Below, piece by piece: positions 27,701 through 36,221 of a stretch of DNA of 64,000 bases. A program made the translations under genes and the position numbers. Each line of letters begins with the position of its first letter. Positions within the stretch are counted from its first letter, which is position 1. The stretch comes from Sipunculus nudus (taxonomy: Eukaryota; Annelida; Sipuncula; Golfingiida; Sipunculidae). Location of the stretch: NCBI GenBank assembly GCA_026874595.1, contig CM049316.1, positions 60,831,676 through 60,895,675 on the forward strand, in the 5' to 3' direction. Under the pieces are notes generated by a model, which saw only the letters and a program-made list of their open reading frames with translations, was not told where the DNA came from and did not search any database.

Positions 27701-30700
27701 GCTTGTTCTCTTACTCGGAGGAAAGGACTCGAGAAATCAAGCCCTGTTACCTCGAGTCCAGTAAAAAGATTCTGCCATAAAAATTCACACAGTCTACCAC
27801 TGTCATTGTTATTGTTTTTGTTTTATGTAGTTACTACATATCAAAATAAAGAAAAATAGAAAACTGCTGAAACAGATCTTAAGATTTCCTAAAAATAGAT
27901 GCAAAATTTCACCATTGTCAGACCACTGTGACTTGCTTAGCAAGGTTGTTATAGTAAGGTTGATTGTCTTTGTATGCAGCTGATTATAATACTTTGTATC
28001 TCCACAGAATGGTGCCTCAAGGGAAATACTACAGTTCCACTATACAGACTGGCCTGACTTTGGTGTCCCCCACTCTCCGTCAGCATTCCTTAGTTTTCTG
28101 TACCACGTACGAGAATCAGGCTCCCTTGAGCAAGACGTGGGACCACCAGTCATCCACTGTAGTGCAGGCATCGGGCGCTCAGGGACTTTCTGTATGGTAG
28201 ACTCGTCATTAGTACTGGTAAGTACAGATAACCATCTTCATACTACCATGTCTGTGGCAGCTACACATTCACAGACCTTGATTCTGTGAGCTGCTCTGGT
28301 GTCTATGTCATGAATGAACAAGCCTGCAAATGTTCAGGCTGAAATCAAAACTGCTAATCAGATCCAAGGAAACAAAATGTAAACAATGCCTTGTTCACAT
28401 GCCATCTGAATAAGAACCCATGGTCTAGAAATGGAACAGGATTACATGGCTTTATTTGATTGGTCAAATTTATTCTACATGCCCTGTAGACAATGCTAAA
28501 TGTTTGGCCTGGAATGAGCACTTCTAGTGCTGCGCCAGCAACCTAAAACACTTGTTTGATTGGTTCAATTGCCTTGTACATTATTTACAAAATACTGTGG
28601 TTGCCTTTTTTATCTGTGAGGGTTTTAATATTGTGATATTCGCGAATATTAAATAATTGCGAATATTAAACTCTCAGGAATAAAATGGTTGATCAACCAA
28701 GATGAATAAGAGGGGATTAGTTATCCCTCCTTTGGAAACAACATAATCAGAAAACTAATCAGTATTGAAACACGTGGTAATCACATGCAATATATCAACT
28801 GTTACACAGGTCATAAGTGAATGACTGAACCAGAAATGAGTGAGATATTGTAGGATTTGTTCTCAATTTGAAATCAATACAAATACAATGTATATGTATA
28901 CTGCTGTGCTTAAATGGTATATGTTCTGCTACAATCGTGAAAATGAAACCCTCGCAAAGCACTCAAAATGAAGAAATCACGAAATTTCAGCCTCGCGAAT
29001 ATAAAGCCAACCACAGAAGATGCCAGAGCTGCTAACTTATTCAAGGTCTGTGAAAGCGTGGCTGTCACAAACTTGCTGGTATGAAGATGCAGATCACAAG
29101 TTTTATGTGACTGTATCCCTAGATACCATGGGGGATACTGTGGTTTCCAGTACCAGGCAGCAGCCTCCTGCATACATTCCTTGCTAGGGAGATAACCAAA
29201 AATACCAGGTCATTAAATAAATGTTCATAAATCATCCTGTGATGTCAGCTACTCTTGTTTTCCTTTCAAATTTAAGTTAGCAGAAATAATTTAAAAAAAA
29301 AACAGGTGGATTGGCTTGTTGGGACAGATTATTTAAGGTGCCCATTCACCTACCTTTTGAAAAAGAATTTATGTGATTTCTGGCTTCCTCTGTGTATAAA
29401 TTAATGACCTAAGGGTAATGTTGGTTGTGAAAAGTTCTTATAAGGCCTTCATGAAGGATGTATGAACTTGTTTATCAACAACATGTTTGTAAATACAGCT
29501 TTGTTAACAAATGGGAAAAACATGTAACTTAAGGTGGTAGGTTGCATATATGTGGAGGTAGAAAGGTTACTTGTTGCAAAATGCCATTTGCAAAACTCTG
29601 GCTTATCTGACTTGCTGCCAGATGCCCTTTTTGATTTAGTTTATATTATTTAATTAAAAAATGTTGATGTAAACAAAACAAGCAGTCTGTGTGCAGTGAT
29701 ATTCACGTTTTCTGGCCTATTTTTATGAAAGCTCCAAGGGATTACCTTTAGTTTATAAAGCTCAATAGGCGATTTGGACCCTTTGAGTATTAAGTGTAAA
29801 TATTGAGCTTTGATATAACTGAATGATGCAAAAATATCTTTGAACATTCATACCATTATAAAAAATGCCAATATAAATTAGAATATGACTGTGTTTTCAG
29901 ATTGAGCAGGGAGGCCATATAGATTGTGTAGATATCCGGTCCCTTCTACTGGATATGAGACAGTACCGGATGGGTTTGATCCAGACTCACGACCAGCTCC
30001 GTTTTACCTACCTTTCTGTCATAGAGGGAGCGCATGGCTTATTGGGAGACCTCGACGACAGCTTAGATATGGAGAAAGATCAGGTATAGTGACTGAGTGT
30101 GAAAAGGCCAGAAAAAAATGTTTGATTTTTTCTAAAACAGTGCGGGAGGGAGATTTTTTTACCTTTTTAAAACAATTTTTTTTAAGGATTTCTTATAATC
30201 AGTGGACAACATGATTATAACGGAACTGTTTTACTTAACAGGAAGAAGCACATCATAACAAGATGGAAAAAGAGTGATTTAGTATCATAAAAATTACATA
30301 CATGTATCATTTTGTGTGTCAAATCATCAATTTAATTATTAATTAGCACATTAGAAATTACCCTTTCAAAATGAAGTGACTTAACCCATGGTGCAGTGCA
30401 TGTGTATTGATTTTCCATAAACATTACAGATGTCATTGATTAGGAGACAACATGCATGAAACACAGCTAAAAGTTTATTAATTCTCATATATATTCAGCA
30501 GCCTGTGAAGGTACCTCCACCAAAACCTCCTCGACTCATGCGGGAGATCGCAGTGATGGAGGACCGTGAAGAACCGGAAGCAGATCAGAAACAACCAGAA
30601 ACAAATGGAGAGTGTGAGGAGGTAAAATCAGATGGTACGGTGATGCCAAACAGTATGGCCGAAGTAATCGGAGCCAGGGACGGGTGGGAGGAGCCAGACG

Positions 30701-33590
30701 AGGAGCCACCGCCTCTCCCACCTCGTAAAAGACCGTATGTCAGTGAAGAAAATAACGTGACCAGCCTCAGTGAATCTAACGGCAGCAGTAGTCCCGTGAA
30801 GGAAGAACCACCGCAAGACGGTCAGGAAAAACGAAGGAAGCAGTAGGTGCTATTTTTATGTGCCCTCAAAAATCCTTAAGTAAATAGCCATCTGATTTGA
30901 AATACGAAGGTTTCATGCAAAAAAGTTATGACGTTTCAGAAGATTTCAAAATTCATGAAAACATCTTGAAATTCTTCTGAAAACGTTTTGAAATTGAATT
31001 GTCATTTCAAGGTGTAACTGTTTGAGGAAGGCATACCAGTTTAAAAATTCAATGTCCTTAACAAATTAAAGGTTTCCGAAAAGTCCTGAAAACGTCCCGA
31101 CGATCCTCTTGAAGTGTATCAAGCATGTGAATGTGCTACAGTTCCTCAGCATTTGCAAATACCAGGAAAGCTGTAATTTTCGTAATAAAGAAAACCTTAA
31201 CGAACAAGCAAACCTTTGTTAGTTGATATTGTCCAGTTGTATGACCTTCAGTACCAGCAGGTTGAGGGATAATTGTATCCCCAGACAATGTCGGGGGATA
31301 CTATGTTTTCATGACGGTCCCCCCGCCGCCGCATATAAATCTTGTTGGCGCGATAACTCAAAAAATATTTCACTAATCTTTACCAAACTTGGTATATTTA
31401 TAGATATGGGTGAGAGGACAAGGCCTATTAAAAATGAGGTCATGACCTTCACTAGGAGAGTGTCCTTGACCTTAAATAGGTCCAATTTTGGGGAAAATCA
31501 CACAAATTCTTAAAGAATTTTTAAATTCTCAAGAAATCTTGCATGGATTGATCCCAAAATCCTGTTGATCAAAGATCATGGATAGGGTTGTCATGTTCCA
31601 GAAACTGGTGGCGCCACCTATTATTCTTTACTTGTTTTTGTGCCTTTTAATACCCCCAAAATTGCCACTTGACAGTACTGTGAGCATTATAAGTCAAAAA
31701 CTAATGGACAGATTTCTTTTATATTATGCATATACATAAATATGGGTTATAGGATGATGTTTATTTAAATTGGGGTCATGACCTTTCCTATGAGAGTGGC
31801 CTTGACCTTGAATATTCCCATATTTGGTGAAATTCACACGAAATCTTTAATATCTCAGTAAGGGATACATGGAATGATCCGAAAATCAAATTGACCGAAG
31901 TTCTTGGATAGCTTGGCCTTTTGCAGAAGACAGGTGGCGCCACCTTGTGTAGTTTCCTTGTTAAAATGATGTTAACCCAATAACTTTGTAAGAATTCAAG
32001 GTACAGTCACCAAACAAACAGGTTTTGATGCATCTTATCAACGGCTAGGTCAAGTTTGAACATGGATGACCTTGATGCATCTTTTCAAGGTCACAGCAGC
32101 GATTATGCTAAAATGATGTTAGCGCAATAACTCAAAAAGAATTTATGGTACAGTCACCAAACCTGCAGTCTAGATGCATCTTATCAAGGGCCAGGCCAAG
32201 TTCGAATATGATGACCTTGATGCATTTTTCAAGGTCACAGAGGCGATAAAGCTGAAATGATATTAACTTAAATATATCACTGAGGTATGCATGGATTGGT
32301 CCAAAATTCAAATTGATATAAGAACTTTGCCACTAGACAGCGCTGTGAGCATGATAAATTGAAAACTAAAGTACAGATTTCTTTCTTATCATGCATATAT
32401 ATATTTTTAAGTAAAAAAAAAATAAGTAATTTTTTTTTTTTAAATCTTGGATTGTTTGGTCTTCTGCAGAATACAGGTGGCGCCACCTTGTGTAGTTTTC
32501 TTGCTTTCGCACCTTGTAATACCCCACCATTGCCACTTCACAGCAATGTGAGCCTGATAAGTTGAAAACTAATGGACAGATTTCTTTCATAACATGTATA
32601 TAGACATGGGTTACGGAATGAGATATATTTCAGTTTAGATCATGACCTCTCCTATGAGAGTGACCTTTACCCTAAATATGCCCAAACTTATAAGAAACTA
32701 TGGTGGCTTGCCAAGTGTCAGTCTCTGCATCTGAATTCAAGATGGGATCCTATTCTTCGCGGCTGGAGGGAGGGGGGGGGGGGGGGGGGTTAATTGTCTG
32801 GGGATACTATGGCACCTGCGGTGCCAAGAAATATCTAGTTATACTAAAAAGTTTGTTAGACAAAAACAGCATTGAATTGATTTTTTAAAAGAAAATTGCA
32901 TTAAATGTATTTCAAAGCACGTGTAAATAGTGTAACATAATTGCTCATCAAATTTTGATACAACTAGTGTAAACAAATTTGATGTTTCCGATATGTACCC
33001 ATCACATAATGTATTTCAGAGGTATGTTATGATCATGTATTACCGAAAAGTCTACATTAGTTCATATGCTGCATTACATCATACACCCTATTTAGTTAGG
33101 TTTATTAGAAAAAAAATCACTGCAATAGTCACTGCCTCAATGGTGATTTTTGCAACCTGGTCAGCTTGTATAAATGCGTTGTTTTATCTATCACATATCA
33201 GTTTTAAAACTAGTGCATATGTAAAGCTTATCACCATATTTAAGCCATGTAAATACATTAAATTCTAAACAAAATGTGAACACAAGAGTTGTTGTTGATT
33301 TTCACCCTAGCTTTACTGTTAAAGTAACTGTGTTCTGACCATTTGCTTTGTAATAAATTCTTTGTATAAATGATTGCATATTTTTTTATAGACAAACAGA
33401 AGTACGTCGACGAAACAGGGAAGAGCGTATACGCAAAACTACAGAGACAGTGGAACGCATGAAGCTCAAGCAACAACAGTCAGAGAAATGGCAGCGAAGA
33501 AGGTCACTAGTTCAGCCTGTTACCATGCTAGGTGTTGCACTGTCAGCTTGTATAATTGGTTATGTGGTGTACGCCATGTACTACAGATAG
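661..33590 (+). CDS. PTPN1/2-like: PTPN1/PTPN2-type non-receptor protein tyrosine phosphatase, complete nine-exon gene
   Basis: Coding exons: 661-729, 18476-18575, 20508-20608, 22859-22957, 25363-25512, 28008-28217, 29901-30083, 30499-30842, 33392-33590. All junctions are GT/AG, the phases agree, and the spliced frame is open for 484 codons plus TAG. The product removes phosphate from phosphotyrosine; in animals this family acts on receptor and JAK kinases from the ER surface or nucleus. Seen: pTyr-recognition loop NRYRDV (Tyr51), WPDFGVP (general acid Asp190), [12 protein letters not shown] (nucleophile Cys224, Arg230), Q loop with Gln271. These lie a constant 9 residues after the human PTP1B positions. 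The tail has PPPKPPR (310-316), PPPLPPR (374-380), KRRK (415-418), a basic segment, and a hydrophobic stretch about 461-482 ending at residue 484, which fits an ER tail anchor. The family is certain. PTPN1 versus PTPN2 is not resolved and may predate the vertebrate split. Confidence 0.95.
1110..1410 (-). repeat. tRNA-derived SINE remnant (minus strand)
   Basis: On the minus strand, 1410-1341 reads like a tRNA-derived Pol III head: TTAGTGGTAGAGCAC resembles a box A and GAGTTCAAGTCTC a box B, about 35 bases apart. The D-arm/TpsiC-arm layout continues into a non-tRNA body to about 1110. It is too diverged to be a working tRNA gene. It lies in intron 1. Confidence 0.6.
1800..3560. repeat. Diverged repeats of TTTTAGCCA/GGCTAAAAC type
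   Basis: The motifs GGCTAAAAC and GTTTTAGCC recur in both orientations between 2590 and 2890 and again at 4490-4580. The block AAAACTGTCAAATATTCAGTAAGAG occurs twice (about 2644 and 2903), which indicates a duplicated element. A related palindrome TTCTGCCTGGCAGAA lies near 2533. I cannot place these in a named family. Confidence 0.5.
3571..4423. mobile_element. hAT-like MITE with 8-bp target-site duplication
   Basis: The left end TAGGGTTAGGACGGT and right end ATCGTCCCAACACTA form inverted repeats. Flanks are gtaatatg (3563-3570) and ataatatg (4424-4431), an 8-bp duplication with one mismatch, as hAT transposases make. The interior is rich in ATCGCGATA-type palindromes. There is no transposase frame, so it is non-autonomous. 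Intron 1. Confidence 0.7.
4789..8177. repeat. 35-bp minisatellite array, about 97 copies
   Basis: Tandem units of about 35 bp with core CTACTGGATCAGAGTTAG and AAAAGACC. A 32-bp variant has CCTTCACTGG in place of the longer CCTCCTACTGG. Sites alternate in recognisable subtypes (TAGTATT/TAGTGTT, GACCCT/GACCAT/GAACAT), and blocks with CCTAATGGATCAGATTTTG recur near 5846, 6234, 6801 and 7432. This indicates higher-order duplication. Units decay after about 7960. Intron 1. Confidence 0.95.
8578..8791. repeat. Tandem pair of about 110-bp units
   Basis: Two adjacent copies: GAGGTAACAGA ... GTGGTCAGAGATATG at about 8578-8680 and 8691-8785. Internal landmarks are shared (AGGTCA.AAGTCACTT, CTACAACAATGA). 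No coding role is seen. Confidence 0.7.
9140..9720. repeat. Diverged tandem repeats of about 150 bp
   Basis: The motif (G)CAAAATCCA(C/T)(A/G)C recurs near 9168, 9308 and 9456. Each time it is followed by GGTCA.AGGTCACnAGG-like and TTTGTGGTG-like blocks. This resembles the core units of pearl/HINE elements seen elsewhere in the window, but no ends are recognisable. Confidence 0.5.
9845..10279. mobile_element. hAT-like MITE with 8-bp target-site duplication
   Basis: Ends are TGGGGCTGAAA and TTTCAGCCCTA (inverted). Flanks gccaccga (9837-9844) and gccaccaa (10280-10287) differ at one base, an 8-bp duplication. The interior carries ACTCAAGTACTCGAGTC near the left end and a matching GAGTATTTGAGTC near the right. 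435 bp, no coding frame. Intron 1. Confidence 0.7.
10949..12290. repeat. HINE-like family A element, left copy (partial)
   Basis: Starts GAACCTGTGAGCTTATGC, the same start as the copies at 12293 and 20753. GTCGGCCGTTGTCCGTCATC follows, then diverged units of a few hundred bp with TTGGTGGCGCCACCTGC at 11406. No family-A 3' hairpin is visible before the next copy begins, so the copy is truncated or tandemly joined. Confidence 0.55.
12293..14456. mobile_element. HINE/Helentron-like family A element
   Basis: Left end GCAAACCTGAGAGCTAATGC. The right end has the inverted GCACAGGTTCGC (14424-14435) followed by the palindrome AGGCCTATAGGCCT (14439-14452). A terminal inverted repeat that is subterminal at the 3' side, followed by a hairpin, is the asymmetric layout of Helentron-associated elements. 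Internal units carry GGTGGCGCCACC or variants. The short tandem block at about 13690-13965 (CAGTGCAGCCAG units) lies inside it. No coding frame. Intron 1. Confidence 0.6.
13690..13965. repeat. Short tandem repeats (CAGTGCAGCCA and TGATCACCTCATGG units)
   Basis: GTTCA(G/C)TCAGTGCAGCCA occurs about four times and CATGTGATCACCTCATGG about three times in slightly changed form. It sits inside the family A element. Accidental open frames here are products of the repeat. Confidence 0.6.
14567..16318. mobile_element. HINE/Helentron-like family B element with 280-bp tandem core
   Basis: The left end GTATCCGCCAAAAC folds on itself with GTTTTGCGGATAC (14584-14596). The right end repeats it inverted as TTTTGGCGGATAC (16273-16285), followed by the hairpin GTAGTCG-CTTGT-CGACTAC (16288-16306) and TTCTAG. 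The interior is about five copies of a 280-bp unit. Each unit has two half-units, and each half-unit has one GGTGGCGCCACC (for example 14889, 15038, 15169, 15318; spacing 149/131). This fits the asymmetric inverted repeats, 3' stem-loop and satellite-like core known for pearl/HINE elements. Intron 1. Confidence 0.75.
17826..18090. repeat. Dispersed repeat, second copy at 59301-59560
   Basis: AAAGGGACCTATTCACATACAAGG here and AAAGGGGCCTGTTCACATACAAGG at 59301 begin two alignable copies. Shared landmarks include CTTACTCCT.TACAC.A and TTTTTC..GCTTCCAACCAGTTGTTTC-like ends. Diverged, no coding frame. Intron 1, just upstream of exon 2. Confidence 0.6.
18476..18575 (+). CDS. PTPN1/2-like: PTPN1/2-like exon 2 (residues 24-57, pTyr loop)
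   Basis: Preceded by a pyrimidine-rich TTTCAG acceptor, followed by a GTAAGT donor. It enters in phase 0 and leaves one base over. It encodes the basic stretch ending [12 protein letters not shown], containing the phosphotyrosine-recognition loop (Tyr51). It lies 17.7 kb downstream of exon 1. Confidence 0.95.
18730..19012. repeat. Family B HINE-like 3' fragment
   Basis: Contains TATCTCAGGAATGGTTTGATG and GGTGCCACTTACAC. It ends GATTTGGTGGGTACAAATTGTCGCTTGTTAGC, a decayed form of the family B 3' end at 16271-16306. The hairpin is degraded. Intron 2. Confidence 0.55.
19013..20507 (+). other. Rest of intron 2, no recognised element
   Basis: AT-rich sequence without tandem structure or a credible frame, ending in the exon-3 acceptor. 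Confidence 0.6.
20508..20608 (+). CDS. PTPN1/2-like: PTPN1/2-like exon 3 (residues 57-90)
   Basis: Acceptor TCTGCAG, donor GTCAGT. The split codon TAT (Tyr57) joins exon 2. The exon encodes YDHSRVKL, then DYINASLI and RYILTQ, the conserved PTP motifs of this region. Confidence 0.95.
20753..21136. mobile_element. Short HINE-like family A element
   Basis: 384 bp. GCGAACCTGTGAGCTTATGC at the left; inverted CACAGGTTCGC at 21105-21115; palindrome AGGCCTGTAGGCCT at 21119-21132; TTGTTC at the end. The two 11-bp inverted repeats are exact complements. The interior has GTCGGCCGTCGTCCGTTGTC, a tetranucleotide-like tract typical of pearl elements. Intron 3. Confidence 0.72.
21024..21798. repeat. Direct duplication of the family A 3' end split by about 450 bp
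   Basis: The stretch from CATTGTTCATATACATG through the AGGCCTGTAGGCCT hairpin to GGACTAATTG.GGTATTCT appears at 21024-21183 and again at 21640-21798. Between them is GC-rich CCCGCCCC sequence (21186-21415) and AT-rich filler. It looks like an insertion or local duplication event in intron 3. Confidence 0.65.
21186..21415. repeat. CCCGCCCC-rich repeat (related block at 51885-52080)
   Basis: Dense CCCGCACCCGCCCC-type tracts. The left end GGACGGGCTG faces an inverted CAGTCCAGCCCGTT at the right. Similar GGGCGGGGCGGG and GCGGGCCGAAAAG runs occur at 51885-52080. I take it as a non-autonomous DNA element of the type common in invertebrates; the family is not identified. Confidence 0.5.
22859..22957 (+). 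CDS. PTPN1/2-like: PTPN1/2-like exon 4 (residues 91-123)
   Basis: Acceptor TTTTACAG, donor GTAAGG, 33 whole codons. It encodes [17 protein letters not shown], then [12 protein letters not shown]. These are the conserved core strand and helix (GPL...FW.MVW) found in all classical PTPs. Confidence 0.95.
24432..25313. mobile_element. TTAA-targeting MITE with 19-bp inverted repeats
   Basis: The left end GGGGGAACATGACACTTTA is exactly inverted at the right end (TAAAGTGTCATGTTCCCCC, 25295-25313). Both sides are flanked by TTAA (24428-24431, 25314-25317), the target used by piggyBac and Kolobok transposases. 882 bp, no transposase frame. It ends 46 bp before the exon-5 acceptor of the phosphatase gene, so it sits where branch point and pyrimidine tract must lie nearby. 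Confidence 0.8.
25363..25512 (+). CDS. PTPN1/2-like: PTPN1/2-like exon 5 (residues 124-173)
   Basis: Acceptor TATTTCAG, donor GTGAGT, 50 whole codons. Begins [12 protein letters not shown], equivalent to the family's LKCAQYWP motif, and ends TLKLEDIT before the WPD region. The acceptor is only 46 bp from the right target site of a 0.9-kb transposon (24432-25313). Confidence 0.93.
25830..27045. repeat. Diverged DNA-element sequence with GGTGTCTGCCCCA motifs
   Basis: ACAGCGAAACCCCTCTGTAGCGGAC near 25838 resembles the TIR style of many invertebrate DNA elements. CAGGGTGTCTGCCCCA occurs at 25894 and 26961, and GTCCGTTACACAGGGTGTCC near 27020 closes the region. The boundaries are not certain. Intron 5. 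Confidence 0.4.
27630..27765. repeat. GACTCGAGTCC-type repeat, related copies at 40186-40330 and 43640-43745
   Basis: Shares GTCAAGGACTC, GAGAAATCA(A/G)GCC and GAGTCCAG with 40186-40330, and TTGGACT runs with 43640-43745. These look like ends of a hAT-type non-autonomous family. No full element is delimited. Confidence 0.5.
28008..28217 (+). CDS. PTPN1/2-like: PTPN1/2-like exon 6 (residues 174-243, WPD loop and active site)
   Basis: Acceptor TCCACAG, donor GTAAGT, 70 whole codons. Contains [12 protein letters not shown] (general acid Asp190) and [12 protein letters not shown], the C(x)5R(S/T) catalytic loop with Cys224 and Arg230. All key residues are intact, so the enzyme is predicted to be active. 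Confidence 0.97.
28600..29010. repeat. CGCGAATATTAAA-type repeat pair
   Basis: ATTCGCGAATATTAAAT (28636) with GCGAATATTAAACTC (28657), and later GAAACCCTCGC...CCTCGCGAATATAAAGCC (28945-29010). A weaker relative (CCTGTGAATATGAAACCC) lies at 35883. It appears to be an inverted-repeat DNA element. Intron 6. Confidence 0.45.
29901..30083 (+). CDS. PTPN1/2-like: PTPN1/2-like exon 7 (residues 244-304, Q loop)
   Basis: Acceptor GTTTTCAG, donor GTATAG, 61 whole codons. Encodes [19 protein letters not shown], including the Q-loop Gln271 that positions the hydrolytic water, and the last helix of the catalytic domain. The donor GTATAG is weaker than the others. Confidence 0.95.
30499..30842 (+). CDS. 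PTPN1/2-like: PTPN1/2-like exon 8 (proline-rich regulatory tail, residues 305-419)
   Basis: Acceptor ATTCAG directly followed by CAG, so a NAGNAG choice could add or drop one Gln. Encodes PPPKPPR (310-316), like the SH3-binding motif of PTP1B, a long acidic linker, a second [10 protein letters not shown] (374-383) and KRRK (415-418). The donor is GTAGGT at 30843. If it is not used, the frame meets TAG at 30844-30846, giving a protein that ends KRRKQ. Confidence 0.9.
31184..31189 (+). promoter_or_regulatory. Candidate polyadenylation signal for a tail-less phosphatase isoform
   Basis: AATAAA in intron 8, about 340 bases after the in-frame TAG at 30844 and 80 bases before a HINE insertion. With intron retention it would make a short alternative 3' end. 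Signal seen, use inferred. Confidence 0.4.
31271..32838. mobile_element. HINE/Helentron-like family C element
   Basis: The 5' end GTATCCCCAGACAAT (31275-31289) is repeated inverted and exactly as ATTGTCTGGGGATAC at 32793-32807. The hairpin GGCACC-TGC-GGTGCC (32811-32825) and ATATCTAGT follow. The 5' end also folds (GTATCCCC with GGGGGATAC). Internal diverged units carry GGTGGCGCCACC at 31607, 31933 and 32476. An 18-base G tract at 32772-32789 lies just before the 3' repeat. No coding frame. It fills most of intron 8. Confidence 0.75.
33392..33590 (+). CDS. PTPN1/2-like: PTPN1/2-like exon 9 (basic segment and C-terminal membrane anchor)
   Basis: Acceptor TTTTATAG; the first base completes the CA|A codon left by exon 8. 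Encodes a basic, Gln-rich helix, then about 20 hydrophobic residues ([20 protein letters not shown]) and Arg before TAG at 33588-33590. A hydrophobic segment at the extreme C-terminus is the tail-anchor layout that holds PTP1B on the ER. Confidence 0.9.
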
Positions 33591-35012
33591 AGCTAATCAG
33601 GGGGAGCATTTCAATCTCAGTCCCTAGTAACATTCAAGCAATTCAAGGTATATGCCAAAGAATCAGAACTCTACAAATCAGGATTTCTGACAAAATTTGG
33701 CATTCCATAACAACAGCAGTGTCATCTAAATGAAGCAGCAGAGTGTAAAGGAGAAAATAGACCTCCTCAGCTTATGCATAACAGCTGATACTGCTTCAGA
33801 GTACTAGTAGGGCAGCAGGACGCTCATCCTTTTAAATGATTGTCTTTTAGCAGTGAATGTGAGAACTTTTATGAGTGATTGACAGCCGGTGTGAGATCTC
33901 ATTGCTATTTTTAGCTTGGCAAACTGCTGATATGCTGAGCTTAAGTGATAAAACCACCTTTATCTCCCCCACCTTCATGCAGCTGTCCAGGACCCCATTC
34001 TTAATGAGCCAAACAGCAAAAGGAAGTATTTTATTGAATTTAAAATCAACACAGTACCTATTAAATACCTTATTTTCCAAAGTTTAAGCAAAAATGATCC
34101 ATATTGTTTTCACAAATTGACAGCCATATTTTACAAATATAATGCATGCCATAACTAGTGTTAATCTGATTTTATGTATAAAGTAAAAATTAATCAAGTA
34201 AAAAAACATTCATCTTAAATCCGTGACCTCCTTTTCCCCAAGTTTCACAACTGTAAATGTTCATTTCTGTAAAACCATGAAAAGTGATACTATTTCCGAA
34301 CATATCATAATATTTATAGCTGCAGACTTCCAAGTGAAGATTTAAAATGCCTTTATCGGAAATTTAGATGTACAATCAGTGTTCCTGCTGTGTCACTTGT
34401 TTGCCACTAGGGGGCTCTATATGTCTGTCCGATACTTCTAAGTAAGACACATAATGAGTTTTGTTCATACTGTGTATAATGCCATAAATATGCCTTCATG
34501 TAAAAGCAGCTAAATGTTGTGGCCCATAAGTGTAGGGATTAGTGTGACAGCTGTTTTCAAAATAAGCTTGAATGAAATCACTAACTGATGATTTGTATGC
34601 AATTTGAATTGGGGAAAGGCTACAGGGATAAACTAAACATTTTATACTTAACAAGTGTGGTGAGGGGTGTGGAGTTCACCATGTTTTTAATGAATGGTTT
34701 GTATTTTTGTATCACAGGGTTATGCTCAGTTGTGGGGTTTGGTTCGAGGAAACTCAGAATTGCGATGTCTGACCTGGGTTTTGATTTTATATAATTATAC
34801 GATCAGGGAGAGTATCTATAATGCTTTGATCATATCAGATAGCCTTTAATATCCATGTGTATATAATTAACTGGTTTGTCGTGAACCTATAGTCCAAGCA
34901 CGAAAAAAAATTGGATCAGTACAATGATTATCACAATGGTCAGTAATGTAAATTTGCCAAGGTTTGTATATGTTTTTGCAAAGGTACACGTCAGTGACAT
35001 ATTGTAAATAAA
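33591..35012 (+). other. Probable 3' UTR of the phosphatase gene
   Basis: Non-repetitive sequence after TAG. The first well-placed AATAAA followed by a T-rich stretch is at 35007-35012. Others at about 36508 and 37616 could serve longer transcripts. The end point is a guess. Confidence 0.35.
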
Positions 35013-35177
35013 TGATTGTTAAATCATCATGTTTGATATCTTTTATACACAAAATCAAATACACATTTCATTTCTAATAATGCAAGCATTGATCAGTCCA
35101 AATCAGCTGATTTGAGCTGAATTTCATTTAATTAAATTTTTCATCATCTTTAACACTAAATACTCTCTACCTTTAAA

Positions 35178-35179
<2 letters not shown>

Positions 35180-35259
<80 letters not shown>
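35180..35259. repeat. (TA)n microsatellite, about 40 repeats
   Basis: Uninterrupted alternating TA for about 80 bases. Similar tracts occur at 50014-50063, 50270-50326, 54298-54358 and 59755-59817. Confidence 0.98.
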
Positions 35260-35260
<1 letters not shown>

Positions 35261-36221
35261 CTGAGTTAGAGTGTCCCAAGGGGAAATGATATGTGTTCAA
35301 TTGTAAAGGATTGTGTAAAGTTTAACCCTTTTATTATTTTATGTAATTTTCTTATCATTATAAAATTAGACTTTGTGTCATTATATGTTTAAAGTGAAAT
35401 GTAAGCCTCAGTTACCAGCGCAGTGTTTACACAACTGACGGGTTTGTTTAAGGCAGTCGCTTATGGTCATTGACTGCAACAAGGTCCTAAGTCCGGAAAT
35501 TTGTGCATCCCATCGGAGGTTAGGGCCCTCAGAACCGAGCGTCTGTAATAGATTTTGAGCATTAGAGATGCTTACCCCCGCTTTCCTGAAAGCTAATAAT
35601 ATATATAAGTTTATAGTCATTTATTAAAAAGGTTCTGTTGATACCAAAGGTTTTTAAATAAAAGTAAAATGATATATTGAATCTTAATTCTTCTAGCCAC
35701 AGGATGCTGGATGCTTTACCAAAAGTAAAATTAGAAGTTCTAAGTGACACAGTGACATACTACATTGCTACATGCATGAGAACTTTTATTTTATGGACAA
35801 CTATTTCTGGATTAATCCAAGTAATATTCAGTTTGGAACCCTTGCGAAGAGCTGAAAAAAAGTGAAAATTGTGAAGTTCAAACCTGTGAATATGAAACCC
35901 AACAACTGTATTTTCTTCAATATCAGACCATTCCCAAACAAGTATTGTTTGCAGGAATTAGGAGTGAAAGTAAACATCAAATGGTTCATGCCAGGTCTTC
36001 TGTTGATATGGCTATAGATAAAGCAGTGATCTTTAATGAGGAAGCTTTATTATATAGTCCTTCTTTAGGCTTATTAAAAAAAGTGCATCTTATCAGTGAA
36101 TACTGTTTATGTTCTCTGAAAAGAAATTATAGTGACTTCCTATAAAAAAAGCAAGTACTTAATAGATGACCCTAATTCAGACATCAGGGCAAGCATGTAT
36201 CATATAAACTGGTACATTATG

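Noticed and set aside
29924..30214. 96-aa frame overlapping phosphatase exon 7
   Set aside because: Out of frame with the conserved PTP sequence; a shadow of exon 7.
34588..34794. 68-aa frame with hydrophobic stretches after the phosphatase gene
   Set aside because: No signal peptide, domain or splice context; likely chance in 3' UTR or flank.
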